DNA of 64,000 bases. Source: Fluctibacter corallii. GTDB taxonomy: Bacteria; Pseudomonadota; Gammaproteobacteria; Enterobacterales; Alteromonadaceae. This document shows positions 9,815 to 18,700 of this stretch, in pieces. The stretch spans positions 186,001 to 250,000 of the forward strand of contig NZ_JAOWKX010000007.1 in NCBI RefSeq assembly GCF_025751585.1, written 5' to 3'. Every line of letters begins with the position of its first letter. The first letter of the stretch is position 1. Made by a program: the position numbers and the translations under genes. The notes under the pieces were generated by a model. That model saw nothing but the letters and a program-made list of their open reading frames with translations, was not told the origin of the DNA and ran no database searches.

Positions 9815-10099
9815 ATGATGGTGCGTCATATCATTTTTAGATTAGGCCAAAACCCAGAACAGAGCTGGATGCGGTTTAAGTTGGGCCTAATCTTATTTTG
9901 TGTTGGTGCGTTTCTCATTTTTGCTGGTGCCTACTTTTGGATGTGGTTCCAACTTCCTGCCATGGTATTTCTACTCATCGGCTTGGGTTTCGCGGCAAGA
10001 GGCTACATAGGCATTGCCGCCAACCGCTTTGCCAAGTTCATTGATAAACCTAGAATTTCCCCGACACTGTTCGACGATAAAAGTCCACCCCCAAAGTAA
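9815..10099 (+). CDS. Small two-helix membrane protein
   Basis: I do not recognise this family. From the ATG at 9815 it encodes 94 residues; the frame stays open upstream inside nfuA, but that part reads as a shadow. After a short polar N-terminus (RLGQNPEQSWMRFKLG) there are two hydrophobic segments: about LILFCVGAFLIFAGAYFWMWF and a second one ending in LIGLGFAARGY. A polar, proline-rich tail follows. It sits 14 bases after nfuA and is probably co-transcribed with it. Its last 50 bases overlap the convergent MATE transporter gene. Confidence 0.7.
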   Translation: MMVRHIIFRLGQNPEQSWMRFKLGLILFCVGAFLIFAGAYFWMWFQLPAMVFLLIGLGFAARGYIGIAANRFAKFIDKPRISPTLFDDKSPPPK

Positions 10100-11384
10100 G
10101 CCCCCTCGCTAACATTAATCCTAACAGGGATATCCAGAGGCCAACATTTTCCAGACTCTCAGTCAGCCACCATAGTGGGAAAAATACTAATACCGCGCTG
10201 ATTACCATGGAATTGCGCATCGTTTTCGCATGAGTCAACCCAATATATACACCGTCGTACAAAAAACACCAATGGGCAACTAGTGGTAACACAATAATAA
10301 ACGGCAAGTACTCAGTAGATGCTTGTTGCAATGCTTGTTGATCGGTAAGCACGCGAACTATCTCTTCGCCCCAACAATAGAAGGTCAATGCATATAAAGC
10401 TGCGAAGCACGAAGACCACCAAAGGCCACGATACGTATCTAATTTGACTCGATTCAAATCTTTTTGGCCTTTTGCTTCACCAACCAATGCCTCAACGGCA
10501 TATGCGATAGCGTCAAGCCCAAGCGCTATCAAAACAAAAAATTGCATCAGTATCGCATTCACAGCGGCTATTTGCGTTCCGAGCCTCGCGCCCTGATAAG
10601 TGACAAAGGCTAAACAAGCTTGCAGTGCCAAATTTCGAATTAACATGTCGGTATTAAGCGTAAATACCTGTGTAAACGCATTTGGCTGAAGCCATTTATA
10701 GCTAAATGGCATAGCGGGAATGCGTTGTATGATACACACAATACTCAACACTAAAATACTGTACTCCGCTATCACGCTTGCCAATGCTACGCCTTCAACC
10801 TGCATATCCAAGTAAAATACAAAAACAACATCCAGTACAGCATTTATCAGGTTGCCAACTATCTGTATGATCAAGACTTGGCGTGTACATTGTCGACCAA
10901 TGAGCCAGCCAATTAATGCTAGGTTGATTAATGCCGCCGGTGCCCCCCATACTCGCACATAAAAATATTGAGACACGCTGGTTAATAGCTCGCCTTGGGC
11001 ATCGGCAAAGTAAAGGCCAAGTGATAAAAGTGGCGATTGCAGCATCACCACCAATGCACCAATCATTAGCCCAATCGCGGCATTTTGAACTAAGACTCTA
11101 CCAGCTTCGTCGAGGTTACTTTGCCCTTTAGCCTGGGCACTCAGTCCCGTAGCAGACATGCGGATGAATCCACACACCCAATAAAGTTGGGTCAAAATCA
11201 AAGCGCCAATAGCAGCACCTGCAAGAAAATGACTCGCAGGCAAGTGCCCCATTACGGCCGTATCCACTAGTCCTATTAATGGCGTAGTAATATTTGCCAG
11301 TATCATAGGAAACGTTAGAGAAAGAAGACGAAGGTGCTCTTTTTTATCTAGAAATGTTGCTACACTAGAAAACAATTTGACCAT
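10050..11384 (-). CDS. MATE family efflux transporter (DinF-like)
   Basis: This 444-residue inner-membrane protein has the twelve-helix pattern of MATE exporters and the DinF-type start LTFPMILANITTPLIGLVDTAVMGHL. Such proteins expel cationic drugs, bile salts or metabolites using Na+ or H+ gradients. It could be called dinF, but in enterobacteria dinF follows lexA, and here it is more than 10 kb from lexA. I saw no LexA box at its start. No clear ribosome site precedes the ATG. The start codon is 9 bases from that of the divergent deacetylase gene, so the promoters must overlap coding sequence or one start is further inside. Confidence 0.9.
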   Translation of the reverse strand: MVKLFSSVATFLDKKEHLRLLSLTFPMILANITTPLIGLVDTAVMGHLPASHFLAGAAIGALILTQLYWVCGFIRMSATGLSAQAKGQSNLDEAGRVLVQNAAIGLMIGALVVMLQSPLLSLGLYFADAQGELLTSVSQYFYVRVWGAPAALINLALIGWLIGRQCTRQVLIIQIVGNLINAVLDVVFVFYLDMQVEGVALASVIAEYSILVLSIVCIIQRIPAMPFSYKWLQPNAFTQVFTLNTDMLIRNLALQACLAFVTYQGARLGTQIAAVNAILMQFFVLIALGLDAIAYAVEALVGEAKGQKDLNRVKLDTYRGLWWSSCFAALYALTFYCWGEEIVRVLTDQQALQQASTEYLPFIIVLPLVAHWCFLYDGVYIGLTHAKTMRNSMVISAVLVFFPLWWLTESLENVGLWISLLGLMLARGLTLGVDFYRRTVSGKF

Positions 11385-11393
11385 AAAGAATTA

Positions 11394-12461
11394 ATGTTCT
11401 TATTTATGAAACTGATTTTAAAATACTGTGTTCTGATATTTACACTAATCCTCGTCGCAACGAAAGCACAGGGTGAAGATAACGGTGTGATTCTCGTTTA
11501 TCACCACGTTAGCACATCTACGCCTGCCAGTACGTCGATTTCACCCGAGAAGTTTAAAAAACACCTCGATTATCTATCCGAACATCACCACGTCATGGCA
11601 TTGGGAGAAATGGTGAACAAGTTACAGCGTGGCGAATCACTGCCGCCGCGTTCCGTTGCAATCACCTTTGATGATGGTTACCGTAATATATTTGAAAACG
11701 CGCACCCGTTACTTCGTGAAAAGGGGATTCCATACACGGTTTTCATCAACCCTCCACAGATTGAAAAACGGAATGATCAACTGACTTGGCAACAGGTAAA
11801 AACAATGAGTAAAGAAGGGGTGACGTTTGCTAATCACACAAGCGACCACCGCCACTTATTGGAGCAAAAGCCTACCGAAGATCAACATCAATGGCTTGAG
11901 CGCATCACACAAGATATTAATGAAGCACAACAAGCACTTGTTGAGCAACTGGGAGACGCCCCAAAATGGCTGGCTTATCCGTATGGTGAGTATTCACAAA
12001 CATTGAAAGAACGCGTTTTAGAGCTAGGCTATATTGGGTTTGGGCAACACTCTGGTGCAGTAGCGTCATTCAGTGATTTCGGCGCGTTACCCCGCTTTGC
12101 CGCAGCGGGTATTTACGCCAATTTAGATACCTTAAAAGTAAAGCTTAACAGTCTGGCAATGCCGGTAACGAATAAAACCCGTCAAGATCCTTTCACTCCT
12201 TTTATCGGTACGCAGCCATTACAAATTATAACGCTAGAAACAAGCGATCTTAATACGTCTCAGGTGAATTGCTTTTTCAATGGTAAATTCATGGAGACAG
12301 ACAAAACTTCCACTACAGTAGTGATTAAGCCACCTCAGCCTCTTGCTGCAGGCCGAACCAGAATTAATTGCACGGCGCCAAGTAAAACACAAGCAGGGCG
12401 TTTCTATTGGTATTCTCAGCCGTGGTTTGTTCCTAACGCTGATGGAAGTTGGCTTGAATAA
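11394..12461 (+). CDS. Exported polysaccharide deacetylase family protein
   Basis: The NodB homology domain is clear. YHHV sits at about residues 36-39, the metal-binding TFDDGYRN has D93 and D94, and the zinc histidines fall in NHTSDH (H148 and H152). A later motif WLAYPYGEYS fits the active-site groove. The order resembles PgaB/IcaB-type N-deacetylases acting on N-acetylglucosamine polymers. The C-terminal 100 residues are a beta-rich extension with two Cys, possibly disulfide-bonded. The protein is exported by a signal peptide that looks best from MKLILKY at 11406; I give the longer start at 11394. No ribosome site distinguishes the two. Confidence 0.85.
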   Translation: MFLFMKLILKYCVLIFTLILVATKAQGEDNGVILVYHHVSTSTPASTSISPEKFKKHLDYLSEHHHVMALGEMVNKLQRGESLPPRSVAITFDDGYRNIFENAHPLLREKGIPYTVFINPPQIEKRNDQLTWQQVKTMSKEGVTFANHTSDHRHLLEQKPTEDQHQWLERITQDINEAQQALVEQLGDAPKWLAYPYGEYSQTLKERVLELGYIGFGQHSGAVASFSDFGALPRFAAAGIYANLDTLKVKLNSLAMPVTNKTRQDPFTPFIGTQPLQIITLETSDLNTSQVNCFFNGKFMETDKTSTTVVIKPPQPLAAGRTRINCTAPSKTQAGRFYWYSQPWFVPNADGSWLE

Positions 12462-12475
12462 GCCACTAGCAAAAA

Positions 12476-13102
12476 TTACAACGACAGTTTCATATGAAAG
12501 TGGGGCATAAGCCCTATTTTCTTGCCGCCTTCGCAAGGAAAGTGTTGTCCTGTAATGGCGAAACCAAATCGTTCGTACAAGGTGATAGCAGGGAGGTTAT
12601 GGCACTCGACATCTAGCTCCAACCCTCGACGATTCAGTTCGATTGCTTTAGCTTTTAGCGCGTTTAATAACGCCGTACCTTTCCCACTACGCCGCGCACT
12701 TTCTTCGATAGCAATATGCCCTACGGGCAAATTTTCAGGCTCTGGCAGGCAGATAACTTTATCAAGATACTGGGCTTTCAAAAGCACAGACTTAACGTGT
12801 AATTCACCATAAAAATGAATAAACGTTCTTATGGTTGCTTCTCGCATTTGTGCATTGTTAAGGCGCGGCCAGTATGCCGCACATCCTTGAATAGCCCGCT
12901 GTGGATCTGAAGGCTCTGGCGAAATTACGATGTGCTGACGATAACTAAAATGCCCATTATCTTGAGCAACCGCAAAAAGAAGAAATTGAGATGCACACAG
13001 TGACGGCGAAATATCTAGCACGCCAGTAAGGCTCGCTTTGCCAGACATTTTCACTAACGTCGCTAATTGCGGTACATCATCGGGACTGGCTTGTCGAATC
13101 AT
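12476..13102 (-). CDS. GNAT family N-acetyltransferase
   Basis: This 208-residue protein has the GNAT fold. It starts with [17 protein letters not shown], and the acetyl-CoA loop appears as IAIEESARRSGKGTALLNALKAKA, followed by LYERFGFAITGQ near the end. The substrate cannot be told. A segment with several Cys and His residues precedes the acetyl-CoA site. It is the last gene of the oxidase assembly operon and overlaps sco by 4 bases (ATGA). That tight coupling suggests co-translation, but no acetyltransferase is a known oxidase assembly factor, so the link may be only positional. Confidence 0.85.
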   Translation of the reverse strand: MIRQASPDDVPQLATLVKMSGKASLTGVLDISPSLCASQFLLFAVAQDNGHFSYRQHIVISPEPSDPQRAIQGCAAYWPRLNNAQMREATIRTFIHFYGELHVKSVLLKAQYLDKVICLPEPENLPVGHIAIEESARRSGKGTALLNALKAKAIELNRRGLELDVECHNLPAITLYERFGFAITGQHFPCEGGKKIGLMPHFHMKLSL

Positions 13103-13746
13103 ATATTGCCGTAGTTTTCCAATATGTAAGGCATATCAGTGATAATTTGTTCGCCATCACTAACAGCGAGCTTTCCCGGCTCCATTACAGGTTTAAATCG
13201 TCCGACGACGTGGCCGTTAGGATTAATTACCACCACCGAACCGCTGTGATCCACCAGATATTCTCCGTCTGATGTGTCGTCGGCGATGGCATACATCATT
13301 CCCATACTTCTGATCAGAGGATAAAGCACTTTGTGCTCGGCCGAAGCTGCAACAAATTCTGGATGAAAAAACGCAATGTATTCAGCCAATCGTTCTGTGG
13401 TATCTCGTGCGGGATCAACGCTAATAAACAGCACTTGTATCGGCTGCTCTGATTGTATTGACTGCAAATCGGGGTAAATTCGTTTAAGCTCTACCAGTGT
13501 AGTTGGGCATATATCTGGACAAAACGTGTATCCAACAAAGGTAAGCGTCCATTTCCCTTCTAACCAATCAGGGCTAAGCATCTCTCCTGAATGCGCTGTC
13601 AATCCAAAGTCGCTTAGTGCCCTTGGCTGAGGATACGCTTGAAAGTAATTCGCTTTAGGTGCAGGCGGCGCAATATAAATGGATAACACTCCCCCTAAAA
13701 TCAGAGCGATAGCGGCAATTATTCCAACAAGAGTACGTTGTGTCAT
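13099..13746 (-). CDS. sco: SCO1/SenC family copper chaperone
   Basis: SCO proteins deliver copper to, or reduce cysteines of, the CuA site of cytochrome oxidase subunit II. This 215-residue protein has one N-terminal membrane anchor (residues 7-27) and a thioredoxin-like periplasmic domain. The copper site is complete: C76 and C80 in [10 protein letters not shown] and His167 in [11 protein letters not shown]. It overlaps both neighbours by 4 bases, with cyoE upstream and the GNAT gene downstream, which shows one translational unit. Confidence 0.94.
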   Translation of the reverse strand: MTQRTLVGIIAAIALILGGVLSIYIAPPAPKANYFQAYPQPRALSDFGLTAHSGEMLSPDWLEGKWTLTFVGYTFCPDICPTTLVELKRIYPDLQSIQSEQPIQVLFISVDPARDTTERLAEYIAFFHPEFVAASAEHKVLYPLIRSMGMMYAIADDTSDGEYLVDHSGSVVVINPNGHVVGRFKPVMEPGKLAVSDGEQIITDMPYILENYGNI

Positions 13747-14663
13747 AAGCTGTACTTAAAATAGTGGTCAATGAGAAGCACCACAAACAGTACCATCAAA
13801 TGCACAATAGAAAAACCAAAGGTCTTCATTGCCGTACTGTCTTCACATGCAAACTTCAGTTTCCAAGCATAATATAAAAATCCAGCATTGAGTAACGTTG
13901 ACCCAACTAAGTAGATAAGGCCCGTCATCCCCACTAAATAAGGCAATAAACACACAATACCAAGCAATACGGTGTACAGTAATACCGACGTTTTTGTAAA
14001 TTCTACGCCGTGGGTAACAGGAAGCATGGGGATCTCAGCTCGCTCGTAGTCTTTAACCCGATGTATGGCCAACGCCCAAAAATGGGGGGGTGTCCAAGTA
14101 AAAACAATCAGAACCAATAATAACGCATGAGGGTGCAATTGGTTGGTTACTGCTGTCCACCCCAATAATGGCGGAATAGCGCCTGCAAGCCCACCAATCA
14201 CGATATTTTGAGGCGTTGCACGCTTAAGATACATGGTATAAATAAACGCGTACCCCACCAACCCAGACACCGTAAGCCATGCGGTGAGGGTATTCACCCA
14301 CAGCGCTAAAATAAGAAAACCTAACACTGCTAAAGTAGCCGCGAACACAATAGCGCGGGAAGGTGACACTTTTTTCTTCACCACGGGACGATTAAAGGTG
14401 CGTGCCATTTTCGCATCAATCCGGTGATCGACAACATGGTTAATGACTGCGGCTGCAGATGACAAACACCCAATGCCAATCATGCCCGCTAACAGTACTT
14501 GAAGGTCAACCCAATCAGGTGTCGCCAAACACATTCCCACTAGCGCCGTAAGCAACAACAACAATACCACTTTGGGTTTGGTAAGTTCATAGTAATCACG
14601 CCAAGTGGTTTGAGGCCGATAGCTTGCAGATTTATTCGATTCAACCGCGAGTGACTTACCCAT
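13743..14663 (-). CDS. cyoE: Protoheme IX farnesyltransferase (heme O synthase)
   Basis: This enzyme transfers a farnesyl group to heme B to make heme O, the precursor of heme A. It is a UbiA-type membrane protein of about nine helices. The Asp-rich prenyl diphosphate site appears as [20 protein letters not shown], and the second polar motif as [24 protein letters not shown] chose ATG 14663 because AGGAG lies 7 bases upstream; the longer reading to 14669 would start with TTG. It lies between ctaA and sco in the heme A operon. Confidence 0.95.
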   Translation of the reverse strand: MGKSLAVESNKSASYRPQTTWRDYYELTKPKVVLLLLLTALVGMCLATPDWVDLQVLLAGMIGIGCLSSAAAVINHVVDHRIDAKMARTFNRPVVKKKVSPSRAIVFAATLAVLGFLILALWVNTLTAWLTVSGLVGYAFIYTMYLKRATPQNIVIGGLAGAIPPLLGWTAVTNQLHPHALLLVLIVFTWTPPHFWALAIHRVKDYERAEIPMLPVTHGVEFTKTSVLLYTVLLGIVCLLPYLVGMTGLIYLVGSTLLNAGFLYYAWKLKFACEDSTAMKTFGFSIVHLMVLFVVLLIDHYFKYSL

Positions 14664-14673
14664 GTCCAAACTC

Positions 14674-15651
14674 CTATGTTTTTCGATAAAGGGTGTAGCA
14701 TAAGCAGATCATTACCAGTAACAAACACGCCGCTGTTGCATTGTGTAAAACGGCAATAAAAATAGGAAGACTAAATACAACATTGCTTACGCCAAGTAAT
14801 ATTTGCACGCTAACCACAACAGTTAACAGTACTGCCAAACCTCTAACAAGCCCGGATGAGGCAGACTTATAGAGCTTCAATGCCAGCCAACAAAGATAAA
14901 TAAACGTGATAATGGCACCAAAGCGATGCGCTATATGCATGGTCATGCGTTGTGCATAGTTATGGACGCCATACTCGTAATTGTCAGCTTCTGGCACACT
15001 AAATGCGCCAGCAATATCCAGCCTTGCCAGCCAGTTTCCTTCGCATATTGGCATTTCGGTGCACGCCAAGGCAGCATAGTTCGCTGATGTCCAGCCTCCC
15101 AGAGCAATTTGCCCAACAAGAATAGCTATTCCTAATAAGCTATACTTGCCTAAACTTTGCATCATCGGGTCGCCACCAGGAATACGATAGGGCGTTAAGC
15201 GTAGGTATAGTAAAAATAAACACCCCAACACGCTAAACCCACCAAGCAAATGTCCCATCACTACAACGGGGAGTAAGTTCAGCGTAACAGTCCACATACC
15301 TAGTGCAGCCTGAAATATCACTAGACACAGCAAGAAAAACGGTAATTTCAGCGGCTGGTTGTATCCGCGCTTAACCACGCTCACAACAAAGATGGCTAGA
15401 ATAAATAACCCAAGAGCCCCCGCAAAATAACGATGTATCATCTCATTCCATGCTTTGTGAGCTTCAACAGGTCGTTCTGGAAAGTTGGCTTCTGCTTGGG
15501 CGATACGGGCGTCAGTTTGCGGCACAGTTAAATGGCCATAACATCCAGGCCAATCAGGGCAGCCAAGGCCTGCGTCAGTTAATCGTGTATACGCGCCAAG
15601 AATAATGACGACAAACGCTAAAGCGATACTCGCCAACACCAACTTTCTCAT
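14674..15651 (-). CDS. ctaA: Heme A synthase CtaA
   Basis: CtaA oxidises the C8 methyl of heme O to make heme A for the neighbouring oxidase. The protein has about eight transmembrane helices. His ligands are seen in the conserved blocks [16 protein letters not shown] and [11 protein letters not shown]. The external loop has the Cys pair CTEMPICEG. The N-terminal block [21 protein letters not shown] is diagnostic. I chose ATG 15651 because GGGGA lies about 9 bases upstream; ATG 15660 (three residues longer) has that site directly abutting it. It is 10 bases from cyoE. Confidence 0.95.
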   Translation of the reverse strand: MRKLVLASIALAFVVIILGAYTRLTDAGLGCPDWPGCYGHLTVPQTDARIAQAEANFPERPVEAHKAWNEMIHRYFAGALGLFILAIFVVSVVKRGYNQPLKLPFFLLCLVIFQAALGMWTVTLNLLPVVVMGHLLGGFSVLGCLFLLYLRLTPYRIPGGDPMMQSLGKYSLLGIAILVGQIALGGWTSANYAALACTEMPICEGNWLARLDIAGAFSVPEADNYEYGVHNYAQRMTMHIAHRFGAIITFIYLCWLALKLYKSASSGLVRGLAVLLTVVVSVQILLGVSNVVFSLPIFIAVLHNATAACLLLVMICLCYTLYRKT

Positions 15652-15664
15652 TACTTCCATTCCC

Positions 15665-16258
15665 CTAACCGATTCGGGAGAGTTTTAGCAACTTCCTCAA
15701 ATCAGATAAAATATCGCGGCTTTTAAGCACAGCTTCTTGTTTTTGTTGTTGTATTGGGTAACGCAATATGACGTTATCCAACGTGTCAATGATGAAAATA
15801 CCACCAGTTTCGACTGAGTTAAACACATTGTTTACTTTTTCATCTTCACTCATTAACAAGGCAAAATGGTGATCCGCAGCGATATCACTCACGCGTTTCA
15901 CATCGCTGTTGGGTGTCCATACAATAACCGACTCTACCCGATCTTGTTCTTTGCCTAATGCCTGATGAAGTTGAGACAAACTAAATATTGCGTTTTCACA
16001 CGATTGATCGCAGTTAGTCGGCATAATATACGCAATACGCCATTTTTGACTGTGAGTGGAATTGATAGGACTAAAGTCTAATGCGGGGTTGAGCAGCTCC
16101 CCTTTATTTGTTGCTCCTCGATTAAACCAATCATAATCCAGCGCAAACTTAGCGAGTATCACCGGCAATATAAACGCAATGATAAAGGCAATGACTGCAA
16201 AGTTATTTTTTGACGTTTTAGATTCAAACGTGGCGGAAGGCGCATTATTTGATGTCAT
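15665..16258 (-). CDS. Membrane-anchored SCO/thioredoxin-like protein of unknown role
   Basis: I cannot assign a named family. The 197-residue protein has a single N-terminal membrane anchor (about residues 20-40) and a predicted periplasmic thioredoxin-like domain. A CxxxC pair (C83, C87 in MPTNCDQSCENAIFSL) sits where SCO proteins have their copper cysteines. The later segment VETGGIFIIDTLDNVILRY aligns by pattern with the SCO segment containing the third copper ligand, but no His is there. It overlaps surf1 by 14 bases and ends 13 bases before the ctaA start chosen here. It probably serves oxidase assembly, perhaps as a thiol reductant instead of a copper donor. Confidence 0.75.
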   Translation of the reverse strand: MTSNNAPSATFESKTSKNNFAVIAFIIAFILPVILAKFALDYDWFNRGATNKGELLNPALDFSPINSTHSQKWRIAYIMPTNCDQSCENAIFSLSQLHQALGKEQDRVESVIVWTPNSDVKRVSDIAADHHFALLMSEDEKVNNVFNSVETGGIFIIDTLDNVILRYPIQQQKQEAVLKSRDILSDLRKLLKLSRIG

Positions 16259-16985
16259 TAGATCGGATTCCTTTTCTTATCGCTACGGCCGTTACAATAA
16301 TGCACGCGGCCGCCAGAGCGAACCATTGAATGGCATAGCCAAGATGTTTTTGTGGAGACATCACCACGGGTGTCCATTCACGAACAAACTTAGACGACTC
16401 ATCGGGGTCAGCAAGTACGACAAAAGGCGCTAGCGGACTACCAAAAAAACGCGACATCAACGCAATATCAACTTGCTGAATTCGCATTGGCCAGGTATCA
16501 GTTGAGTTAGCGGTTTCAGTAATCGCGGGGTTTCTCCTCGGCAAGTAAAGCGTACCTTGGATCGTCATGGGTAATTCCTGCACGTTAATATCTGGCAAAT
16601 CATTTCTCGACTTAGGTGCGTTTATCCAACCCAAGTTAACCAATACAAAGCGCATGTCCATCTCCATTGGAATAAGCACTTCGTAGCCAACACGTCCATT
16701 ATTTATTCGATTATCTAACAGGAATATATATTCTTTTTGCCAATTTCCAGATATGGTTAAGGGGTAATCTTCAACCTGATCAAGATTTTTTGGTAGGTCG
16801 TAAATAGAAAGAGGCGCACGTTGTTGCCTTTGCTCTATCTGAGTTAGCCGCTGATGCTTGTCATCGGCACGTTGTAATTGCCAGATACCGAGCGATGTCA
16901 TCGTTAACGACGCGATAACTGCGACAATCGCGCCCCACAGACCTCGACGAGAGTACTTATTGGTACGCACTGTCGACACACTCAT
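16245..16985 (-). CDS. SURF1 family cytochrome oxidase assembly protein
   Basis: SURF1 proteins help insert heme A into subunit I of heme-copper oxidases. The 246-residue protein has the typical layout: one helix near the N-terminus (about residues 14-34), a large periplasmic domain and a second helix near the C-terminus. Family motifs seen are GIWQLQRADDKHQ, the loop LLDNRINNGRVGYEVLIPM, LVNLGWI, and HLGYAIQWFALA at the second helix. It begins the assembly operon running to the GNAT gene. Its start codon is only 3 bases from that of the divergent DUF2909-type gene, and no ribosome site is visible. Confidence 0.92.
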   Translation of the reverse strand: MSVSTVRTNKYSRRGLWGAIVAVIASLTMTSLGIWQLQRADDKHQRLTQIEQRQQRAPLSIYDLPKNLDQVEDYPLTISGNWQKEYIFLLDNRINNGRVGYEVLIPMEMDMRFVLVNLGWINAPKSRNDLPDINVQELPMTIQGTLYLPRRNPAITETANSTDTWPMRIQQVDIALMSRFFGSPLAPFVVLADPDESSKFVREWTPVVMSPQKHLGYAIQWFALAAACIIVTAVAIRKGIRSNDIK

Positions 16986-16988
16986 AAT

Positions 16989-17213
16989 ATGGGAGCGTTC
17001 ATCGTGTTGGTAAAAATAATCATTGGCTTACTGCTCATTTTCATGGTGTTTAATTTGTTCAAGGCGATGGTCATTATGCTGAAAAACAACCCCAATGGTG
17101 AGCCAATGAGTAAGTATATTGGCAGACGCGTACTGACATCGGTGATCATTATTGTTGTATTACTACTCGCCATCGCTACAGGGCTTATAACGCCGAATCC
17201 ACGGCCTTATTAG
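16989..17213 (+). CDS. DUF2909-type twin-helix membrane protein
   Basis: This 74-residue protein has two transmembrane helices (about residues 5-27 and 49-68) joined by a short polar loop, NNPNGEPMSKYIGRR. Size, topology and position between oxidase subunit III and surf1 match the DUF2909 family, commonly encoded at gammaproteobacterial oxidase loci, often on the opposite strand as here. The first codons overlap the surf1 leader region; a GTG at 17004 is an alternative start closer to the usual family N-terminus. The function is unknown. Confidence 0.78.
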   Translation: MGAFIVLVKIIIGLLLIFMVFNLFKAMVIMLKNNPNGEPMSKYIGRRVLTSVIIIVVLLLAIATGLITPNPRPY

Positions 17214-17219
17214 GCCGTG
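17200..17219. terminator. Hairpin between DUF2909 gene and ctaE
   Basis: CACGGCC and GGCCGTG form a perfect 7-base stem with a 6-base loop (TTATTA). The hairpin includes the stop codon of the small membrane protein gene and lies just before the 3' end of convergent ctaE. It has no U-tract on either strand, so it may limit read-through or protect 3' ends instead of acting alone as a terminator. Confidence 0.45.
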
Positions 17220-17231
17220 ACGTATTGGGTA

Positions 17232-18116
17232 TCAGAGAATATAAACAAAGAAAAACAGCATTACCCAAACCACATCAACAAAGTGCCAATACCAACTACC
17301 AGCCTGAAATGCAAAGTGGTTTTCTGGGGTGAAATGACCTTTCAATACTCTAAAGAACAACACGATAAGTATGATCGTTCCAAGGGTCACATGAAGCCCA
17401 TGGAAACCTGTAAGCATAAAGAAGGTATTGCCGTATATGCCCGATTGAAGGGTTAAATTCATTTCTCTATAGGCGTAAACGTATTCTTCAACTTGAAGCA
17501 ACAAAAAGGCAAGCCCAAGTAAAATCGTTACACCAAGCATAAGCTTTAAGCGCCCACGGTTTTTCTCTTCTAATGCAACATGAGCAAAGTGACAGGTAAC
17601 AGAGGACACAAGTAAAATTAACGTATTCGCCAAGGGTAAGCCATACCAGCCCATTGCAGTGGTTTCAATTCCGCCAGGTGTTCTCAGTAACGGCCAAACG
17701 GCCTCAAATTCTGGCCACAAAATTTGCCCCGTCATTTCATTATTTGACGCGCCCCCTAACCATGGAACCGCAATGACACGGGCATAAAAAAGTGCACCAA
17801 AAAACGCAGCAAAGAACATCACTTCCGAGAAGATAAACCAAGCCATGCCTTGTCGATAGGAGCGTCCTAACTGATTACTGTGCATACCTTGCATAGATTC
17901 GTGGATTTGATTGTTAAACCACCCAACAAGCATCACCAGTAATGTGATAATCCCAGCTACCAGAATCCATCCACCAAAACCATCCTTGCCTTTTGTAACC
18001 TCTACTACATAATTTCCAGCGCCTACGGCAATCAAGAACAAGGCGACGGCACCAACGATTGGCCAAGGGCTTTGTTCGGGCACATAGTACTTTTCGTATT
18101 CTTGTTGTTGTGACAT
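17232..18116 (-). CDS. ctaE: Cytochrome c oxidase subunit III
   Basis: Subunit III stabilises the heme-copper oxidase and has seven helices in this long form (294 residues). Clear blocks are SEVMFFAAFFGALFYARV, the conserved GFHGLHVTLG, and FQAGSWYWHFVDVVWVMLFFFVYIL at the end. It is the last gene of the ctaC-ctaD-ctaG-ctaE operon, 12 bases after ctaG. The gene ends on the convergent hairpin at 17200. Confidence 0.96.
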   Translation of the reverse strand: MSQQQEYEKYYVPEQSPWPIVGAVALFLIAVGAGNYVVEVTKGKDGFGGWILVAGIITLLVMLVGWFNNQIHESMQGMHSNQLGRSYRQGMAWFIFSEVMFFAAFFGALFYARVIAVPWLGGASNNEMTGQILWPEFEAVWPLLRTPGGIETTAMGWYGLPLANTLILLVSSVTCHFAHVALEEKNRGRLKLMLGVTILLGLAFLLLQVEEYVYAYREMNLTLQSGIYGNTFFMLTGFHGLHVTLGTIILIVLFFRVLKGHFTPENHFAFQAGSWYWHFVDVVWVMLFFFVYIL

Positions 18117-18128
18117 GTCGTCCTCCTT

Positions 18129-18689
18129 TTACCCTTGGTTGCTCGCCACTTCCTGTGCAGAGGAAGTCACATCGTACAAGGTGTACTGAACTGTAAAATA
18201 CGTAATATCTTTTGGCAGTTGTGGGTCTACGTAAAACTTCATTGGCATCAGCGCTTCTTCTTTGCCATTTAAAGGCTGATGGTTAAAACAAAAACACTCT
18301 GTTTTATTTAAATAAATTGCCGCAGTGCCAGGAGACACCGAGGGTACGGCCTGACCAACAATGGGGCGGTTAAGGGGATTTCTGACATAAAATGCCACTT
18401 CGTTCATTTCGCCGGGCCGAACGCGAATACGCTTGGTTTTGGCTTCGAATTGCCAGGGCATGCCTGTATTTGTCCGCGTAATAAACTCAACCGTTACCCA
18501 ACGGCTCTCGTCAATTTCTACACTCTGATAAACACTCGCAGTATTCGACGTTTTTCCATTGATACCGGTAATATCGCAAAACACATCATAAAGAGGTACT
18601 AAGGCGAATCCGAATCCAAACATCCCAATCACAATCGCCACTAACTTGAGTACCATTTTGCTGTGATTGGGTGTGTTTTGCATGGTCAT
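18129..18689 (-). CDS. ctaG: Cytochrome c oxidase assembly protein CtaG/Cox11
   Basis: Cox11-type CtaG delivers copper to the CuB site of subunit I. The 186-residue protein has one N-terminal helix (VLKLVAIVIGMFGFGFALVPLY) and a periplasmic beta-sandwich. The copper motif CFCF is seen in NKTECFCFNHQPL, and the upstream family signature YDVFCDITGINGKT is present. The ATG has AAGG about 8 bases upstream. It sits between ctaD (11 bases) and ctaE (12 bases). Confidence 0.95.
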   Translation of the reverse strand: MTMQNTPNHSKMVLKLVAIVIGMFGFGFALVPLYDVFCDITGINGKTSNTASVYQSVEIDESRWVTVEFITRTNTGMPWQFEAKTKRIRVRPGEMNEVAFYVRNPLNRPIVGQAVPSVSPGTAAIYLNKTECFCFNHQPLNGKEEALMPMKFYVDPQLPKDITYFTVQYTLYDVTSSAQEVASNQG

Positions 18690-18700
18690 TGTCTTAGCCT

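Noticed and set aside
12234..12536. 100-codon minus-strand frame spanning the deacetylase and GNAT ends
   Set aside because: Overlaps two well-supported genes and has no ribosome site or family features.
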